From Marinobacter aromaticivorans (GTDB lineage: Bacteria; Pseudomonadota; Gammaproteobacteria; Pseudomonadales; Oleiphilaceae), in the NCBI RefSeq assembly GCF_002806975.1, contig NZ_NIHD01000010.1, forward strand, positions 1 through 64,000: DNA of 64,000 nucleotides. The letters run 5' to 3'. A model generated the notes under the pieces. The model saw only the letters and a list, made by a program, of their open reading frames with translations, was not told where the DNA came from and made no database searches. The position numbers and the translations under genes were made by a program. Positions 8,515 through 18,829 of this stretch are shown piece by piece; the first letter of the stretch is position 1; every line of letters starts with the position of its first letter.

Positions 8515-10878
8515 CTATTCTCCGGTTTTCAGGGCAATGATCATGTCTGCCCGGTCGATGTCCCGTTTCACCAGCCAGCCGGACGTTATGGCCGCCAAAA
8601 CAACGGCTAACACCGCCATGCCATAACTCTCGGGGGTGAAAACAGCGGGGATTTGGTAGAGGTCCGTGCTGAAGCCAGCAGCAATGCCGAAAGACAAAAA
8701 GTAGCCAAGAATCGAACCAAGGGGCAAGGCAAGCAGCGTTACCACCGCAAGCTCGCCCAGCAACACGAAGGCGGTTTCGCCCCTGGTGAAACCGATTACC
8801 CGCAGGCTGGCGAGATCACGTGCCCGTTCCGCGTAGGCAATACGGGCGGAATTATACACGACACCAAAGGTGATGATGGCAGCGATAGCGGCCATGATGT
8901 AGCGCATGGCACCGGCACCTGTGTCCATCAGCTTCTGGAATGCAAGCCTCGCATCGGCCTTGAGACTGACCCCGGCAACGGTCGGCATATCCTTGAGCTT
9001 ACGATAAATGCCCTCGCTGTGTGCTGCGTCGACCCGCAGATAGGCGCCCGAAACCCGGCTGGGCTCACGAAGCGCGCGATTGAGTGCCTCAAGTTCCATA
9101 AACGCAGGGGAGCCCAGCAGGGTCTCGGCGATACCGATCACCGGGATATTGAGTACCGGCTGGCGCCCTTCCCGCACATCCACGGTCAGGCTTTCACCTG
9201 GCGTAATGTCGAGGATGTCCGCAAGCGCACTGGCGAGGATCACACCCTCCTGGCGCATGACGATTGTCGCCAGATCCTTGTCCACGGCGCGATTGAGGCG
9301 AGGTTCCCTCACCAGACCGTTGATTGCTCCTCGATAGGTATTAAGCCCGTTACGCAGAATGGCGGGCACAACGCGAACCGGTTCAACTTCGATGACCCCG
9401 GGCATGCGCTGAAGCTCCAGGACAGTCTTGTCAGACATCACCTCGGTGAAGGTAACCGTTACGTCGCTACGGTCTACTACGCTGAATGCCAGGTCGATGG
9501 TGCGATCAAAACCGGAAAGAATCGAGATCATGCCGACCGACAGGGCCATTCCGGCGGCGATGCCGATAACCGCCCCGGCCATGCGCCCGGGCTGTCGTGT
9601 CAGGCGCCGCAGCACCATGCGGCTGGGCTGATCAAGCAGTTTGTTAAAGGAACGCCCTATCCGCCCCGAACGACTGTAATCCTGAGGCGCGGGTGGGCGC
9701 ATGGCCGTGGCAGGCGTCAGCGCAAAGACGCCGCGCAGGACAATCAAACCGCCCGCCGAGGCTGCCAGAACACTCACCCCGAAACCGATCACAAAGGATG
9801 CAGGATCGAGTTGAAACACCAAAAAGGGGAACTTGAAGTACTCAAGATACACGCCAATCAGTGCCCGTCCGGCCGCGATACCGGCCAGGCAGCCGGCCAG
9901 GGCTCCGCCCACCGCAATGGCGAGAATCAATTTAAAATAGTGCGCCCCCACCTCAGCGTTGGTATAGCCAAACGCTTTCATCAGCCCGATTTGCTCACGC
10001 TCGGACTGAACCATACGCGAAACGACGATGTAGAGCAGGAAAGCCGCTACGGCCAGGAAGATTGGTGGCACGCCAGTGCTCATTGCCCGCAGGCCGTCGA
10101 TTTCTTCGCTTATAAATCGGTTGGACTCATGATCTTCCAGTCCGTAGGCACCCAGCCCGCCATTGGCATCAAGGAGGCGGTCCACCGCATCAAGAACGGC
10201 CGCCTCTTCAGCGTTGCGGCCTATAGAAATAAGTGCTTGGTTGAAGGCGCCGTCCATATCGTAGGCGGCGGACAGTGCCGTACGGCTCATCCAGATGACG
10301 CCAAAACGACTGTCGTCAGGAGCCAGCTCACCAGGCGGGGTGGTATAGAGAAACTCCGGCGACCGCGCCAGCCCGACGATCCGAAACGTGCGACGGGCAC
10401 CGTGCATAGTCGCTGAAAGCGTATCGCCGGGCTCCAGGCCATGGGCCTTCGCGAAGCCCTGGAGCAATAGAATTTCATTGGCTCGGTCGCTGTCGAGCCG
10501 GCGGCCAGCGCTCAGATAGACATCATTGAGCCTCGGCTCCCCGAAATCGGGTAACGAAACCGCTCGCGCCTGCAAGGGCAGATCCAGACCGGGCAGATCG
10601 ATCAGCGCGCTGCCAACAACCCTCCCTTCGGCGGCAGAGACACCGGGAATGGCCGCCAGACCGGCGATCAGGCGGTCGGGAGCGCGGGTTACAGGGGCAA
10701 AAATATCCGCCAGCCGATAGCGTTCGTAATAGGTTTTGCGTGTTTCATCCAGGGAGGTAACGAGCCCCGTCATCATGACCAGCATCAGCACACCCACACC
10801 GATAACCGCGCCAATAGCGACAGCCTGACCCTTTATGCGCCACAGGTCGCGAAGCAGCTTACGATCAAGCGGGCTCAT
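8515..10878 (-). CDS. FtsX-type ABC transporter permease
   Basis: 787 residues with an N-terminal membrane segment, a large MacB-like periplasmic domain, a central cluster of helices near residues 265-390, a fourth membrane segment near 440, a second periplasmic domain, and a terminal FtsX helix set near 660-775. This two-FtsX architecture belongs to MacB/LolE-related export systems that work mechanically on periplasmic substrates. It lies 7 bases after the ATPase gene and 6 bases before the adaptor, so it is one operon. Substrate unknown. Confidence 0.88.
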   Translation of the reverse strand: MSPLDRKLLRDLWRIKGQAVAIGAVIGVGVLMLVMMTGLVTSLDETRKTYYERYRLADIFAPVTRAPDRLIAGLAAIPGVSAAEGRVVGSALIDLPGLDLPLQARAVSLPDFGEPRLNDVYLSAGRRLDSDRANEILLLQGFAKAHGLEPGDTLSATMHGARRTFRIVGLARSPEFLYTTPPGELAPDDSRFGVIWMSRTALSAAYDMDGAFNQALISIGRNAEEAAVLDAVDRLLDANGGLGAYGLEDHESNRFISEEIDGLRAMSTGVPPIFLAVAAFLLYIVVSRMVQSEREQIGLMKAFGYTNAEVGAHYFKLILAIAVGGALAGCLAGIAAGRALIGVYLEYFKFPFLVFQLDPASFVIGFGVSVLAASAGGLIVLRGVFALTPATAMRPPAPQDYSRSGRIGRSFNKLLDQPSRMVLRRLTRQPGRMAGAVIGIAAGMALSVGMISILSGFDRTIDLAFSVVDRSDVTVTFTEVMSDKTVLELQRMPGVIEVEPVRVVPAILRNGLNTYRGAINGLVREPRLNRAVDKDLATIVMRQEGVILASALADILDITPGESLTVDVREGRQPVLNIPVIGIAETLLGSPAFMELEALNRALREPSRVSGAYLRVDAAHSEGIYRKLKDMPTVAGVSLKADARLAFQKLMDTGAGAMRYIMAAIAAIITFGVVYNSARIAYAERARDLASLRVIGFTRGETAFVLLGELAVVTLLALPLGSILGYFLSFGIAAGFSTDLYQIPAVFTPESYGMAVLAVVLAAITSGWLVKRDIDRADMIIALKTGE

Positions 10879-10885
10879 CTCTTGC

Positions 10886-11614
10886 TCACCAGTGGATTTC
10901 CTCCGGCGTGATCTTGCTCTTGTTGACGATCACCTCACGAATAGCCCCGTCGGCGAAATGGATCACCCGGTCTGCCATGGCGGCGGTTGCCGCGGCATGG
11001 GTGACGATCAGTACGGTCGCGCCCAGCCGCTCGTTCACATCTTTCAGTACTTTCAGCACGGCGCGGCCTGTCACACTGTCCAGCGCGCCTGTGGGCTCAT
11101 CGCAAAACAACACCGCCGGCTGCTTGGCAACGGCGCGAGCGATCGCCACCCGCTGCTGCTCGCCCCCGGATAGCTGCGCGGGAAAGTGATCGGTTCGTGA
11201 GTGCAGGCCCACGAGGGCAAGCGCATCGTCCGGGTCCATGGGGTCATGGGCAATTTCGGTGACAAGCTCAACATTCTCGTGCGCCGTCAGGCCTGGCATC
11301 AGGTTATAAAACTGGAACACGAAACCAACATGATCCCGCCGGTAGCGCGTAAGCTGCGCATCGGAAAGCGCTGTCAGTTCCTGATCACGGAAGTACACTT
11401 GCCCGCTGGTAGCCCGATCCAGCCCACCAATGATGTTAAGCAGCGTGGACTTTCCGCTGCCCGAGGGGCCGAGCAGAACGATCAGCTCGCCCGCAGGAAT
11501 CTCCAGATCAACCCCACGCAGGGCATGAACCGCCGCCGGCCCATCGCCGTAGACCTTGGTCAGACCCTTGATGCGGTAGGCGACAGCCCTCTCCTCATGC
11601 GACATTGCGAACAT
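10886..11614 (-). CDS. ABC transporter ATP-binding protein (MacB/LolD class)
   Basis: 242 residues. Walker [10 protein letters not shown] at 49-57, signature LSGGEQQRV at 148-156, and Walker B with [13 protein letters not shown] at 167-179. The [19 protein letters not shown] wording is typical of ATPases paired with FtsX permeases. It opens the ABC-permease-HlyD operon. ATG at 11614 has GGAG about 11 bases upstream; an in-frame ATG at 11605 is an alternative. Confidence 0.93.
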   Translation of the reverse strand: MFAMSHEERAVAYRIKGLTKVYGDGPAAVHALRGVDLEIPAGELIVLLGPSGSGKSTLLNIIGGLDRATSGQVYFRDQELTALSDAQLTRYRRDHVGFVFQFYNLMPGLTAHENVELVTEIAHDPMDPDDALALVGLHSRTDHFPAQLSGGEQQRVAIARAVAKQPAVLFCDEPTGALDSVTGRAVLKVLKDVNERLGATVLIVTHAAATAAMADRVIHFADGAIREVIVNKSKITPEEIHW

Positions 11615-11793
11615 CGTACTTGCTTCTCCGTGTTGGCGAGCCTCAGGGTATCCCCATCAAAGTTGCGTGAGGCTCTCCAGATAAACCGGGTTCATTTGTA
11701 TCGTTCAGCTATAGTTGAATGACACTGTTCTTAACAACCGGCAGAAAAACGGTATCATCCTAACCAAATGACAAAAACACGCCAGGAGATACC

Positions 11794-12567
11794 GTGACCG
11801 ACTTTGTTCAAACCGAAATCAACAACCGGATTCTGACCGTTCGTATTCACCGCCCGGACCGAAAAAACGCCCTTACCCATGCCATGTACACAGCACTGGG
11901 CGATGCGATTGAACAGGCGGATGCAGATGACAACATACGCTGCGTAATGTTCACCGGCAACGAGGACTGCTTTACCGCCGGCAACGACCTGAGCGATTTC
12001 GCCAGCGGATTACCGGGCGCCTTTACCGAAACCCCCGTGGGCCGTTTTCTTTTTCTTCTGGCCAACGCGACCAAACCGGTAGTAGCCGCAGTGAACGGCC
12101 CGGCGGTTGGCATAGGCACCACCATGCTTCTGCACTGCGATATGGTGTTTGCTGGCACCAACACCGGGTTCAAAATGCCCTTTGCCAGCCTGGGCCTGTG
12201 CCCGGAAGGGGGCTCCAGCCTCCTTTTACCCTCCTGGATTGGCCGGGTACGGGCTGCGGAACTGCTCATGCTGGGTGAAACCTTCAGCGCCGATGAAGCG
12301 TTGCGCCTGGGGCTGATTAACCGGGTGTGCGAGCCTGCCGACACCGAAGCACAGGCCCGCGAAGCCTGCGAAAAGCTCGCGAGCCAACCGCCGGCGGCCA
12401 TACGTGCCACCAAAAAGCTGCTCAACAGCCCCACTCACAAGGATCTGACAGACACCATGCTCGCCGAAGGCGAACTGTTTGCGGAGCGACTGAAATCCCC
12501 GGAAGCCGCCGAAGCCTTCGGCGCCTTTCTGCAAAAACGCCAACCGGATTTCTCGAAGTTCAAATAA
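11794..12567 (+). CDS. Enoyl-CoA hydratase/isomerase family protein
   Basis: 257 residues, crotonase fold. Oxyanion-hole segments are AGNDLSDF (62-69) and NGPAVGIGTT (101-110). The first of the two hydratase glutamates (in the helix after the second oxyanion segment) is not seen, while a Glu follows in LGLCPEGG (133-140). One-glutamate crotonases are usually delta3,delta2-enoyl-CoA isomerases, so isomerase activity is as likely as hydration. Starts at GTG with an excellent AGGAG 6 bases upstream. Confidence 0.88.
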   Translation: MTDFVQTEINNRILTVRIHRPDRKNALTHAMYTALGDAIEQADADDNIRCVMFTGNEDCFTAGNDLSDFASGLPGAFTETPVGRFLFLLANATKPVVAAVNGPAVGIGTTMLLHCDMVFAGTNTGFKMPFASLGLCPEGGSSLLLPSWIGRVRAAELLMLGETFSADEALRLGLINRVCEPADTEAQAREACEKLASQPPAAIRATKKLLNSPTHKDLTDTMLAEGELFAERLKSPEAAEAFGAFLQKRQPDFSKFK

Positions 12568-12574
12568 CGCCCCC

Positions 12575-12602
12575 GCCCGCCAGCAAGCCAGCCCTGGCGG
12601 GC
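12575..12602 (+). terminator. Hairpin after the crotonase gene
   Basis: A perfect 9-bp inverted repeat (GCCCGCCAG/CTGGCGGGC) with a 10-base loop, seven bases after the stop codon, followed by an AT-rich stretch rather than a pure T-run. Confidence 0.6.
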
Positions 12603-12938
12603 AATTGATACATTTTGTAAAAAGCCCCGCATAAGCACTGCAAATGCTCGACAAACTGCGCCCGGCAAACTATTTTTCATGAAGATCAAGCTTCCCCCCT
12701 ACAAAGTGCTTTGGGAGTTGTGCGAGGAGGATCCAAATAACAAGAATCACACTTTTGGCTGATCAACACTGGCCTTAGTGTCGCTATAGTCATAAGTACA
12801 GAAATTGGCTTGAAGCGCTGGCTACAATTTCAGACAACCGTTTATGCAGAACAGGCCACTGACACCGGGTTTACCGCATCAGACCGGCCCCGTTAGTTGC
12901 CGAACATAACGATAAAACAACAGGAAAAGGTTCCACCC
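12603..12938. other. Intergenic stretch before the lipase gene
   Basis: About 335 bases with no credible gene. It is AT-rich relative to its neighbours and should contain the promoter of the lipase gene, but no convincing -35/-10 pair was identified. AGGAAAAGG at 12922-12930 serves the lipase start. Confidence 0.4.
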
Positions 12939-15863
12939 ATGTTCAAGAAAACTCTAATAAGTCTTGCCGTGGCGTCTTCCCTTGGGCTAACTGGCTGCCT
13001 CAGCGGCGGTGACGAAGGGGCGAATGCTGATCCGGAATATAAGATTTCCAATCCGGACATTGATGGTAAAACCTGGCCCGTTTTTAATGCGATCACCGGT
13101 GAACTACCCATTCCAAACGATCTGATTTTTGATTCGGTCGCCGGAGACGGAACATTCCGTGTCACAGATACGTCTCCCCCTGTAACCACCGCACTCAACT
13201 CAATCAGTGGTGCATCAACGGTTGCTCCAGCCGTTATAAGCTTCAATGGCCAGATTGATGAAGCCTCAGTAGATGCACGTGCATTTTTGCTAAAAGATCC
13301 CTCAGATCCAACCAAAGGGGTCATACCTAACCCCAAACAGAATGTTTTCCTGATTGAACTTGACTACGCCAGTGGCGATCCTGTTCGTGGTCTCAGTATT
13401 GGAGAACCACCAACGATTCCTCTGGCGGTTACCGCATTTATGGCCGCCGGAGGCGACCCTGAATCAGGTGCTGAGTTGGCTGGTTTGGCCATGTCCCCGG
13501 CGTACGAATCTGAGGTAGTGCAACTGGACGGCCAATCTGCTATCCGCATTAATCCTCTCAAGCCGCTGGACCCCCAAAAGCGGTATTTGGTTGTGGTTAC
13601 CAAAGAAGTGCTGGACATTAATGGTGACCCCGTAATCCAGTCTCCCAACTACAACAACATTACGGATGAAACCCAGCCGTTGGGCACTGTGAGCCTTGCG
13701 CCAGTTCGTTCATTGGTAAACAAACTGTGGGAACCGACTGCCGCCAGCTACTTCCAGGTTACCAACGGTGCACGGCCAGACGACCCCTTAACCACCGATG
13801 ATATTGCAATGACCTACAGCTTCACTACCTCGAACGACGAGAAGGTGTTGCAGTACATTGCCGAGCCGGCGGCCTGGTTTGCTGACCAGTTAACACTGTC
13901 TATCCGCGTCGCTGCCGCAACGGCTGTCGTAAGTGGTAAAGTCGACATGAACGATGACGGTGCTATTGACTATACCGACGTTAACCTTGCTGCTAACGGC
14001 GCTGTTGCCGGTTTCCCGGATGCCGACACAGCAGCCGCCCTGGGCGCCATCTTTGCTGCGCCACCTCCTAACGGTTGTGCTACCCTGACCGGCCAGATTG
14101 CAATCGACTGCGTGGGCTTCGCACTGGCCAATACACCATCGACAAGTGGCGGCTTTGCCGATTTACTGCCAACGCCACAATCACGGGCTGTGAGCCTTGA
14201 TCTGACGGGCACCAACGATGTTACTCTGGTGTCGACACCCGTTGCTGGTATCGTTGATCCTCTTTCAGTGAACATTGTACAGGGCACTATTGAACTACCC
14301 TATTATCTGGGCGTCCCTTCCGGCTCCAACGGTTCGCCTCTGCAAACGGAATTCTGGAATGCGGACAACGGTCTTGCCGCCGTCATGAATCTGGCTTTCA
14401 AGTCTCTTGACTTGGCGATCCCCCAGGCCGATGAATCGGTTAGTGATGTTGTGAACTATATTTTTCCATTCCCGGAACTCACGGAAATGGTTGAAGTTCC
14501 ATTATTGGTACTTTACCCGTCTGATGGCGATATAAGCGGTGGAACTGTTATTTTTCAACACGGCATTACAACTGACCGCAGTACTGCCTTGACCTTTGGC
14601 AGTGCGCTGGCTGATGCAGCCAAGGTTGCGGTTGTGGCCATCGACCAGCCACTACATGGTGTGACGCCTGCGTCACAGGCATCCCTGGAAGAACTGGCAA
14701 CATCCCTGCTCGACGCCGGGCAGGATAATGGTTTGCCGTCAACACTGGCAGCATCTGATACTACGGTTGAGGCATTAATCGCCGGTCAGTTGAATTTGGG
14801 TTTTGTCATGTCAGCCACTGGGCAAGATGCAACGGCCGCTCAGGCAACCATCGATATTGTATTGACTGGTGGTACATCAGACTATCCCGATCTGGATCCT
14901 GTAATCGGCTATCTTGGCTCCGCTGAAAACACCGTTGCAAATGCTGGCAGTACTGTACCAGGCATTGCAAAAACCGAAGACGAACGTCACTTCGGATTCT
15001 ACGCCAATGAAGCAAACCAACCAGTGCAGATGAACTTTGATCCCTCGGTTGCCGCGGGTGAGGACGAGTCAGGAAGTCTCTTCATCAACCTGAGCAACTT
15101 CCTGAATGGCCGTGATAACCTGCGCCAGGGTTCGGTTGACCTGATGAACCTGCGTGCGAGCCTTGGGGCCATAGACATCAACGGTCCGGCACCGGGTGGC
15201 ACACTGGATACAGCCAAGGTGTATTTTGTAGGCCACTCCCTGGGCACCATCAACGGCTCACCGTTTGTGGCGGCATCCAACCAGAACCAGATCAATCTGG
15301 GTGTTCCCGGTTCGACGAAAACCAGCGATGACATTGTGGCGGCAAACCTCCTGACACCGGGCGGCGGTATTATACGCTTGCTGGAAAACTCTCCTGCGTT
15401 CGCTCCGAAAATTCTCGGTGGTCTTGCTGCCGCTGGTCTTGAGCAGGGTGATGCCAACCTGGAAACCTACTTTAACGTCTATCAGGCTACCCTCGACACA
15501 GTGGACCCGATCAACTTCTCGGACAACCATCTGAACGGAGGTTCACCTGCGGGAATCCTGCTGTCTGAAGTGATTGGAGATACGGTCATCCCGAACAGCG
15601 CCGAAGGCGGAAATACCCTGGGCAATGCCTTTGCCGCGCCGCTGGCGGGTACAGAGCCGCTGGCAACTACCCTGAACGCCTCGAAAACACGCGTAGATGG
15701 AACTCTGCCGGCAATCACCCGCTATACTGCTGGCACTCACAGCACACCGGTCTCGGCTGACGATCCGGCTGTGTTCGCTGAGATGGTGACACAGGCCGCG
15801 TTGATGATCAGCACCTCCGGGATTAGCACAACAGTTGTGGATACTGACGTGGTAGAGAACTGA
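12939..15863 (+). CDS. VolA-like lipoprotein lipase/lysophospholipase
   Basis: 974 residues. The N-terminus is a lipoprotein signal (lipobox LTGC, followed by a Gly/Asp/Glu-rich linker). The body matches the bacterial virulence-factor lipase family (Lipase_bact_N plus alpha/beta-hydrolase) that includes Vibrio VolA, a surface-exposed lysophospholipase. Seen directly: strand VIFQHGITTDR (oxyanion region), nucleophile elbow GHSLG at 765-769 (Ser767), and a late TAGTHSTP segment suitable for the catalytic His. The start at 12939, not 12897, is set by the signal peptide and AGGAAAAGG upstream. The likely role is hydrolysis of extracellular lipids for fatty-acid uptake. Confidence 0.85.
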   Translation: MFKKTLISLAVASSLGLTGCLSGGDEGANADPEYKISNPDIDGKTWPVFNAITGELPIPNDLIFDSVAGDGTFRVTDTSPPVTTALNSISGASTVAPAVISFNGQIDEASVDARAFLLKDPSDPTKGVIPNPKQNVFLIELDYASGDPVRGLSIGEPPTIPLAVTAFMAAGGDPESGAELAGLAMSPAYESEVVQLDGQSAIRINPLKPLDPQKRYLVVVTKEVLDINGDPVIQSPNYNNITDETQPLGTVSLAPVRSLVNKLWEPTAASYFQVTNGARPDDPLTTDDIAMTYSFTTSNDEKVLQYIAEPAAWFADQLTLSIRVAAATAVVSGKVDMNDDGAIDYTDVNLAANGAVAGFPDADTAAALGAIFAAPPPNGCATLTGQIAIDCVGFALANTPSTSGGFADLLPTPQSRAVSLDLTGTNDVTLVSTPVAGIVDPLSVNIVQGTIELPYYLGVPSGSNGSPLQTEFWNADNGLAAVMNLAFKSLDLAIPQADESVSDVVNYIFPFPELTEMVEVPLLVLYPSDGDISGGTVIFQHGITTDRSTALTFGSALADAAKVAVVAIDQPLHGVTPASQASLEELATSLLDAGQDNGLPSTLAASDTTVEALIAGQLNLGFVMSATGQDATAAQATIDIVLTGGTSDYPDLDPVIGYLGSAENTVANAGSTVPGIAKTEDERHFGFYANEANQPVQMNFDPSVAAGEDESGSLFINLSNFLNGRDNLRQGSVDLMNLRASLGAIDINGPAPGGTLDTAKVYFVGHSLGTINGSPFVAASNQNQINLGVPGSTKTSDDIVAANLLTPGGGIIRLLENSPAFAPKILGGLAAAGLEQGDANLETYFNVYQATLDTVDPINFSDNHLNGGSPAGILLSEVIGDTVIPNSAEGGNTLGNAFAAPLAGTEPLATTLNASKTRVDGTLPAITRYTAGTHSTPVSADDPAVFAEMVTQAALMISTSGISTTVVDTDVVEN

Positions 15864-15872
15864 TCCTTAATA

Positions 15873-15898
15873 ACAGGGGATGAAGCTCCATCCCCTGT
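15873..15898. terminator. Terminator hairpin 1 after the lipase gene
   Basis: A perfect 10-bp stem (ACAGGGGATG/CATCCCCTGT) with a 6-base loop, ten bases after the lipase stop codon. Confidence 0.75.
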
Positions 15899-15931
15899 CC
15901 CTGCAATACTTCACACAAATGAAATCAATCA

Positions 15932-15955
15932 GGAGGGGGATTTACCTCCCCCTCC
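15932..15955. terminator. Terminator hairpin 2 in the convergent gap
   Basis: A perfect 9-bp stem (GGAGGGGGA/TCCCCCTCC) with loop TTTACC, between the convergent lipase and acylase genes. Two tandem hairpins suggest termination from both sides. Confidence 0.65.
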
Positions 15956-16052
15956 AACCTCTCACACTACCGGGTACTCGCTGCAGTTGACCAACGCTGT
16001 TGCAGGGCCGTTATCGGTATCTGCAGATAGTTTCCTTGAAGAATACACTCCT

Positions 16053-18718
16053 TTATTCACCAGTAATCGTAAGTTCTCCCTGCGCAATCAGGTTCGCCTC
16101 AATGTCTTCCTCGTCAAACCAGATTTGCCGGTAGTTTTTCTCAGAGAAGCGCAGGCTTTGATCGTTGAAAAACGGTGACCGGGAATCCGTTGACTGAGAA
16201 TAGCTTATTAGTCCATAAGCTTCTGGCCCTGTCTCCGTAAACTCGAGACCAAAATGCCAGCTGGTACCCCGAGCCATTCTCCAGCCCTCGCCTGGCACGT
16301 CAGACAGGCCAGCGGTATTGTCGATAACATTAGGCGCAACCCGGGGAAAACGAGTGTCCTCGGCAAAAGCATCTGTCACCACCCCAACCGCGTTAAAGGC
16401 ACCATCCACCGATCCATCGCCACCATGCCACGGGAACGAAGGGCCAAGATCAACTGGCGTACCGCCACTCAGACTTCCACCGGCAAGCCCAGGCAGAGCT
16501 CCACCAGATGGCTGATAGTACTGGACAGAACCCAGGGTTGCATCGTAGGTAATCCCAACCTGATCCAGGGCCTTCAGACCAACGGCAAGTGCCTGCAGCA
16601 TCACATCATCAGCTGTGCCGGCATTGTCGGTCGATGGGGTTGAAGGCGTGCCTACAGGATCATCCGGATCGAACGCGGCGGTCAGGTCCGAATCGAAATT
16701 GTTCCGGTAATTCGCAATGAATACCCTGAATACGTGAGCTCCCACACTGTCAACGTTGTAGAGCCCATCCCATGACTGCAAAACTTCACAGCCCTCATTT
16801 ACAGTCCGCGAACCACCACCCGGAAGGTTAACCGGCGTTGTACCAATATCGGCACAGCGATTGCGAAGCTCATCGAGAAATTCATCAGCAAACCAGGCCC
16901 GGTTGTTATAGATAACGTTGATCAGGTCTATCGCATCAAATTTACCATCCTGGCCTGCAGGTTCGGGCGCTTTTGGCGATACTGGCCCGGTTGAAAGAGG
17001 GTTTTGCAGCATTGAAATGCCCAGCCTTGTGCGAGGTCCCAGCGGCGATTCCTCCGGGCCGAACAGCGGCGAGAACCCGGTCAGGAACTCGTCGGGATTG
17101 GTCGACCAGTAACTGTCATTGGAATTCTGAACCCAGTCCGCCCGCAGTAACTTCGGTTTGTTTTCATAGGGGACAAGACCATTACACTCGCCCTCCACCC
17201 AATCATCCCGCGAAGAATCACCATCCAGCAATGTCAAACCAGCCTGAAACAACTGATCATACTCAGGACTCACATTTCGTTTATAGGCAATAACGGCCAG
17301 CGCCTGTTTGGAGAGGTTTGGGACAGAGCTGCTGTCTATGTAGAAAGCATTTCCCTGATCGTCTGCGTAAGTCGAGTTTGTCCAGAAGGTTGTACCACAG
17401 TCGCGGAACACCTGCTGAAACTCATCCAGATTCTTTGCCCGGCTCATCTGTAACCAGGAATCCAGGAGTCTTGTTGTGCCAGCATTGGCATCTCTGTACG
17501 TGTAAGCTGTGCCCTTGTCTCCCCACTTGGGCAAACCGCCACCTGTAACAGCATTTGCTGACAACATAGGACCGTACTCGGAATAATAAAAGGTTCGCTC
17601 AAGAATCGTTGGCATTGGTGTTCCATTGGCAACTTCGATCTGGAACGTTTCCGAGGTGATCGGCTGCTCCTTCCCATCCTTAAGATAAATCAGATTATCG
17701 TCAGGCTTCAGAGTCAGTTCATAAAGTGTAAACCGACGACTGGTGGTGACGGTGTGAGACCAACCAAGATGCTCATTGAAATTGATCAGCGGAATCGCAG
17801 TTCCAAGCAGTCCTGCGCCCATTGTGTTGAGGTAACCGGGGACTGTCATTTGAACCTGATAAAGCCGGCGATGGCCTGTATATGGGAAATGCGGATTAGC
17901 AAGTAAAGCGCCTTTACCACTCGCAGACAATTCCTTACCAATGCCCCAGGCATTGCTGGCTAACCCCATATCCTGGAAGTCGTCAATTTGTTCCGCTTAG
18001 TCTGCGCACTGGCTACCACGCGCTGCGGAAGTTTAGCGTCACCAGTTGTTGAGTTGGATGCCACTGTTATCGGAACGGGAGATTCCTCAGGGGGAACAGC
18101 GAGGAACACTGCACCAGTTGCGAACAAGGCACCGCTGGCGTATTGGCCAACGATTCGGTAGTGGGCGAACAAATCCACCGGGGTAATCGATCTTACCCAT
18201 GGCTGATCCCTGCACTCAGAGGGCAAGTCGCCGGGATCCGTCTCAGCAACGAACTTATTATAGCCCGCAGCAAACCCCTCAATCAGCGCTCTGGATTCAG
18301 CACTCAGTGCCGGAAATTCGGCTTTCGCGCCGCTCAGGATTCTCTGAGCTTTATAAGAAAAATCGTTGATGACATTAATGTCATCTGGTCCTGGCCCAAA
18401 AAACTTTGCGCGCTCACTTCTGGCTTTTACGATCGCCTCTGCCAAAAGACAAACATTATCCTGCGCCTGCGCATAGCCATGCCCAAACGCCGCGGATTTC
18501 AGGTTATCCGCTTTAATATGGGGCACACCCCCTTCGGTTCTCCTTATGGTCGCTTCCAGCTTGCCATCCGCCGGAAACAGGTTGGTGTCGAGCTCCGGCT
18601 CGGATGAGCCGGAAGATGAGCTGCTGCCATCAAAACAGCCGGTTAGCAGAGTGCTACCTAATAGTATAAGCACTGCACCACGCGATATTCCGGCGGCCCG
18701 TTTTTTCCAGGTTTTCAT
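16053..18718 (-). pseudogene. Penicillin/AHL-acylase family lipoprotein with a one-base frameshift
   Basis: Two minus-strand frames make one Ntn-hydrolase. The first (from ATG at 18718, AAGGGTG upstream, lipobox LLTGC) covers the signal and alpha chain with EATIRRTEGGVPHIKAD and GYAQAQDN. The second (about 17993 to 16053) covers the beta chain, with nucleophile Ser in MGLASNAWGIG, then LLANPHFP and NEHLGWSHTVTT. The frames join if one G is restored near 17995, reading TKAEQIDDFQDMGLASNAW; total length is 2666 bases, one short of a multiple of three. Either a real inactivating mutation or a sequence error. Family members cleave amide-linked acyl groups such as acyl-homoserine lactones in the periplasm. 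Confidence 0.85.
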
Positions 18719-18829
18719 AGTGTCACCCTTATAGTTGTTTACCACGGGATTCGCCGTTACCGGCGACACTATTAAACCTAGCAGAAGGTCGAGAAAACTG
18801 AATCTCCATTCACGCCAATTCTTTAAAAA

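Noticed and set aside
8653..10416. 587-codon plus-strand frame
   Set aside because: It is antisense to the FtsX permease, rich in His/Gln/Arg with no domain; a GC-skew shadow.
17985..18000. Programmed -1 frameshift in the acylase gene
   Set aside because: No slippery heptamer or downstream structure is present; a single lost G explains the frames.
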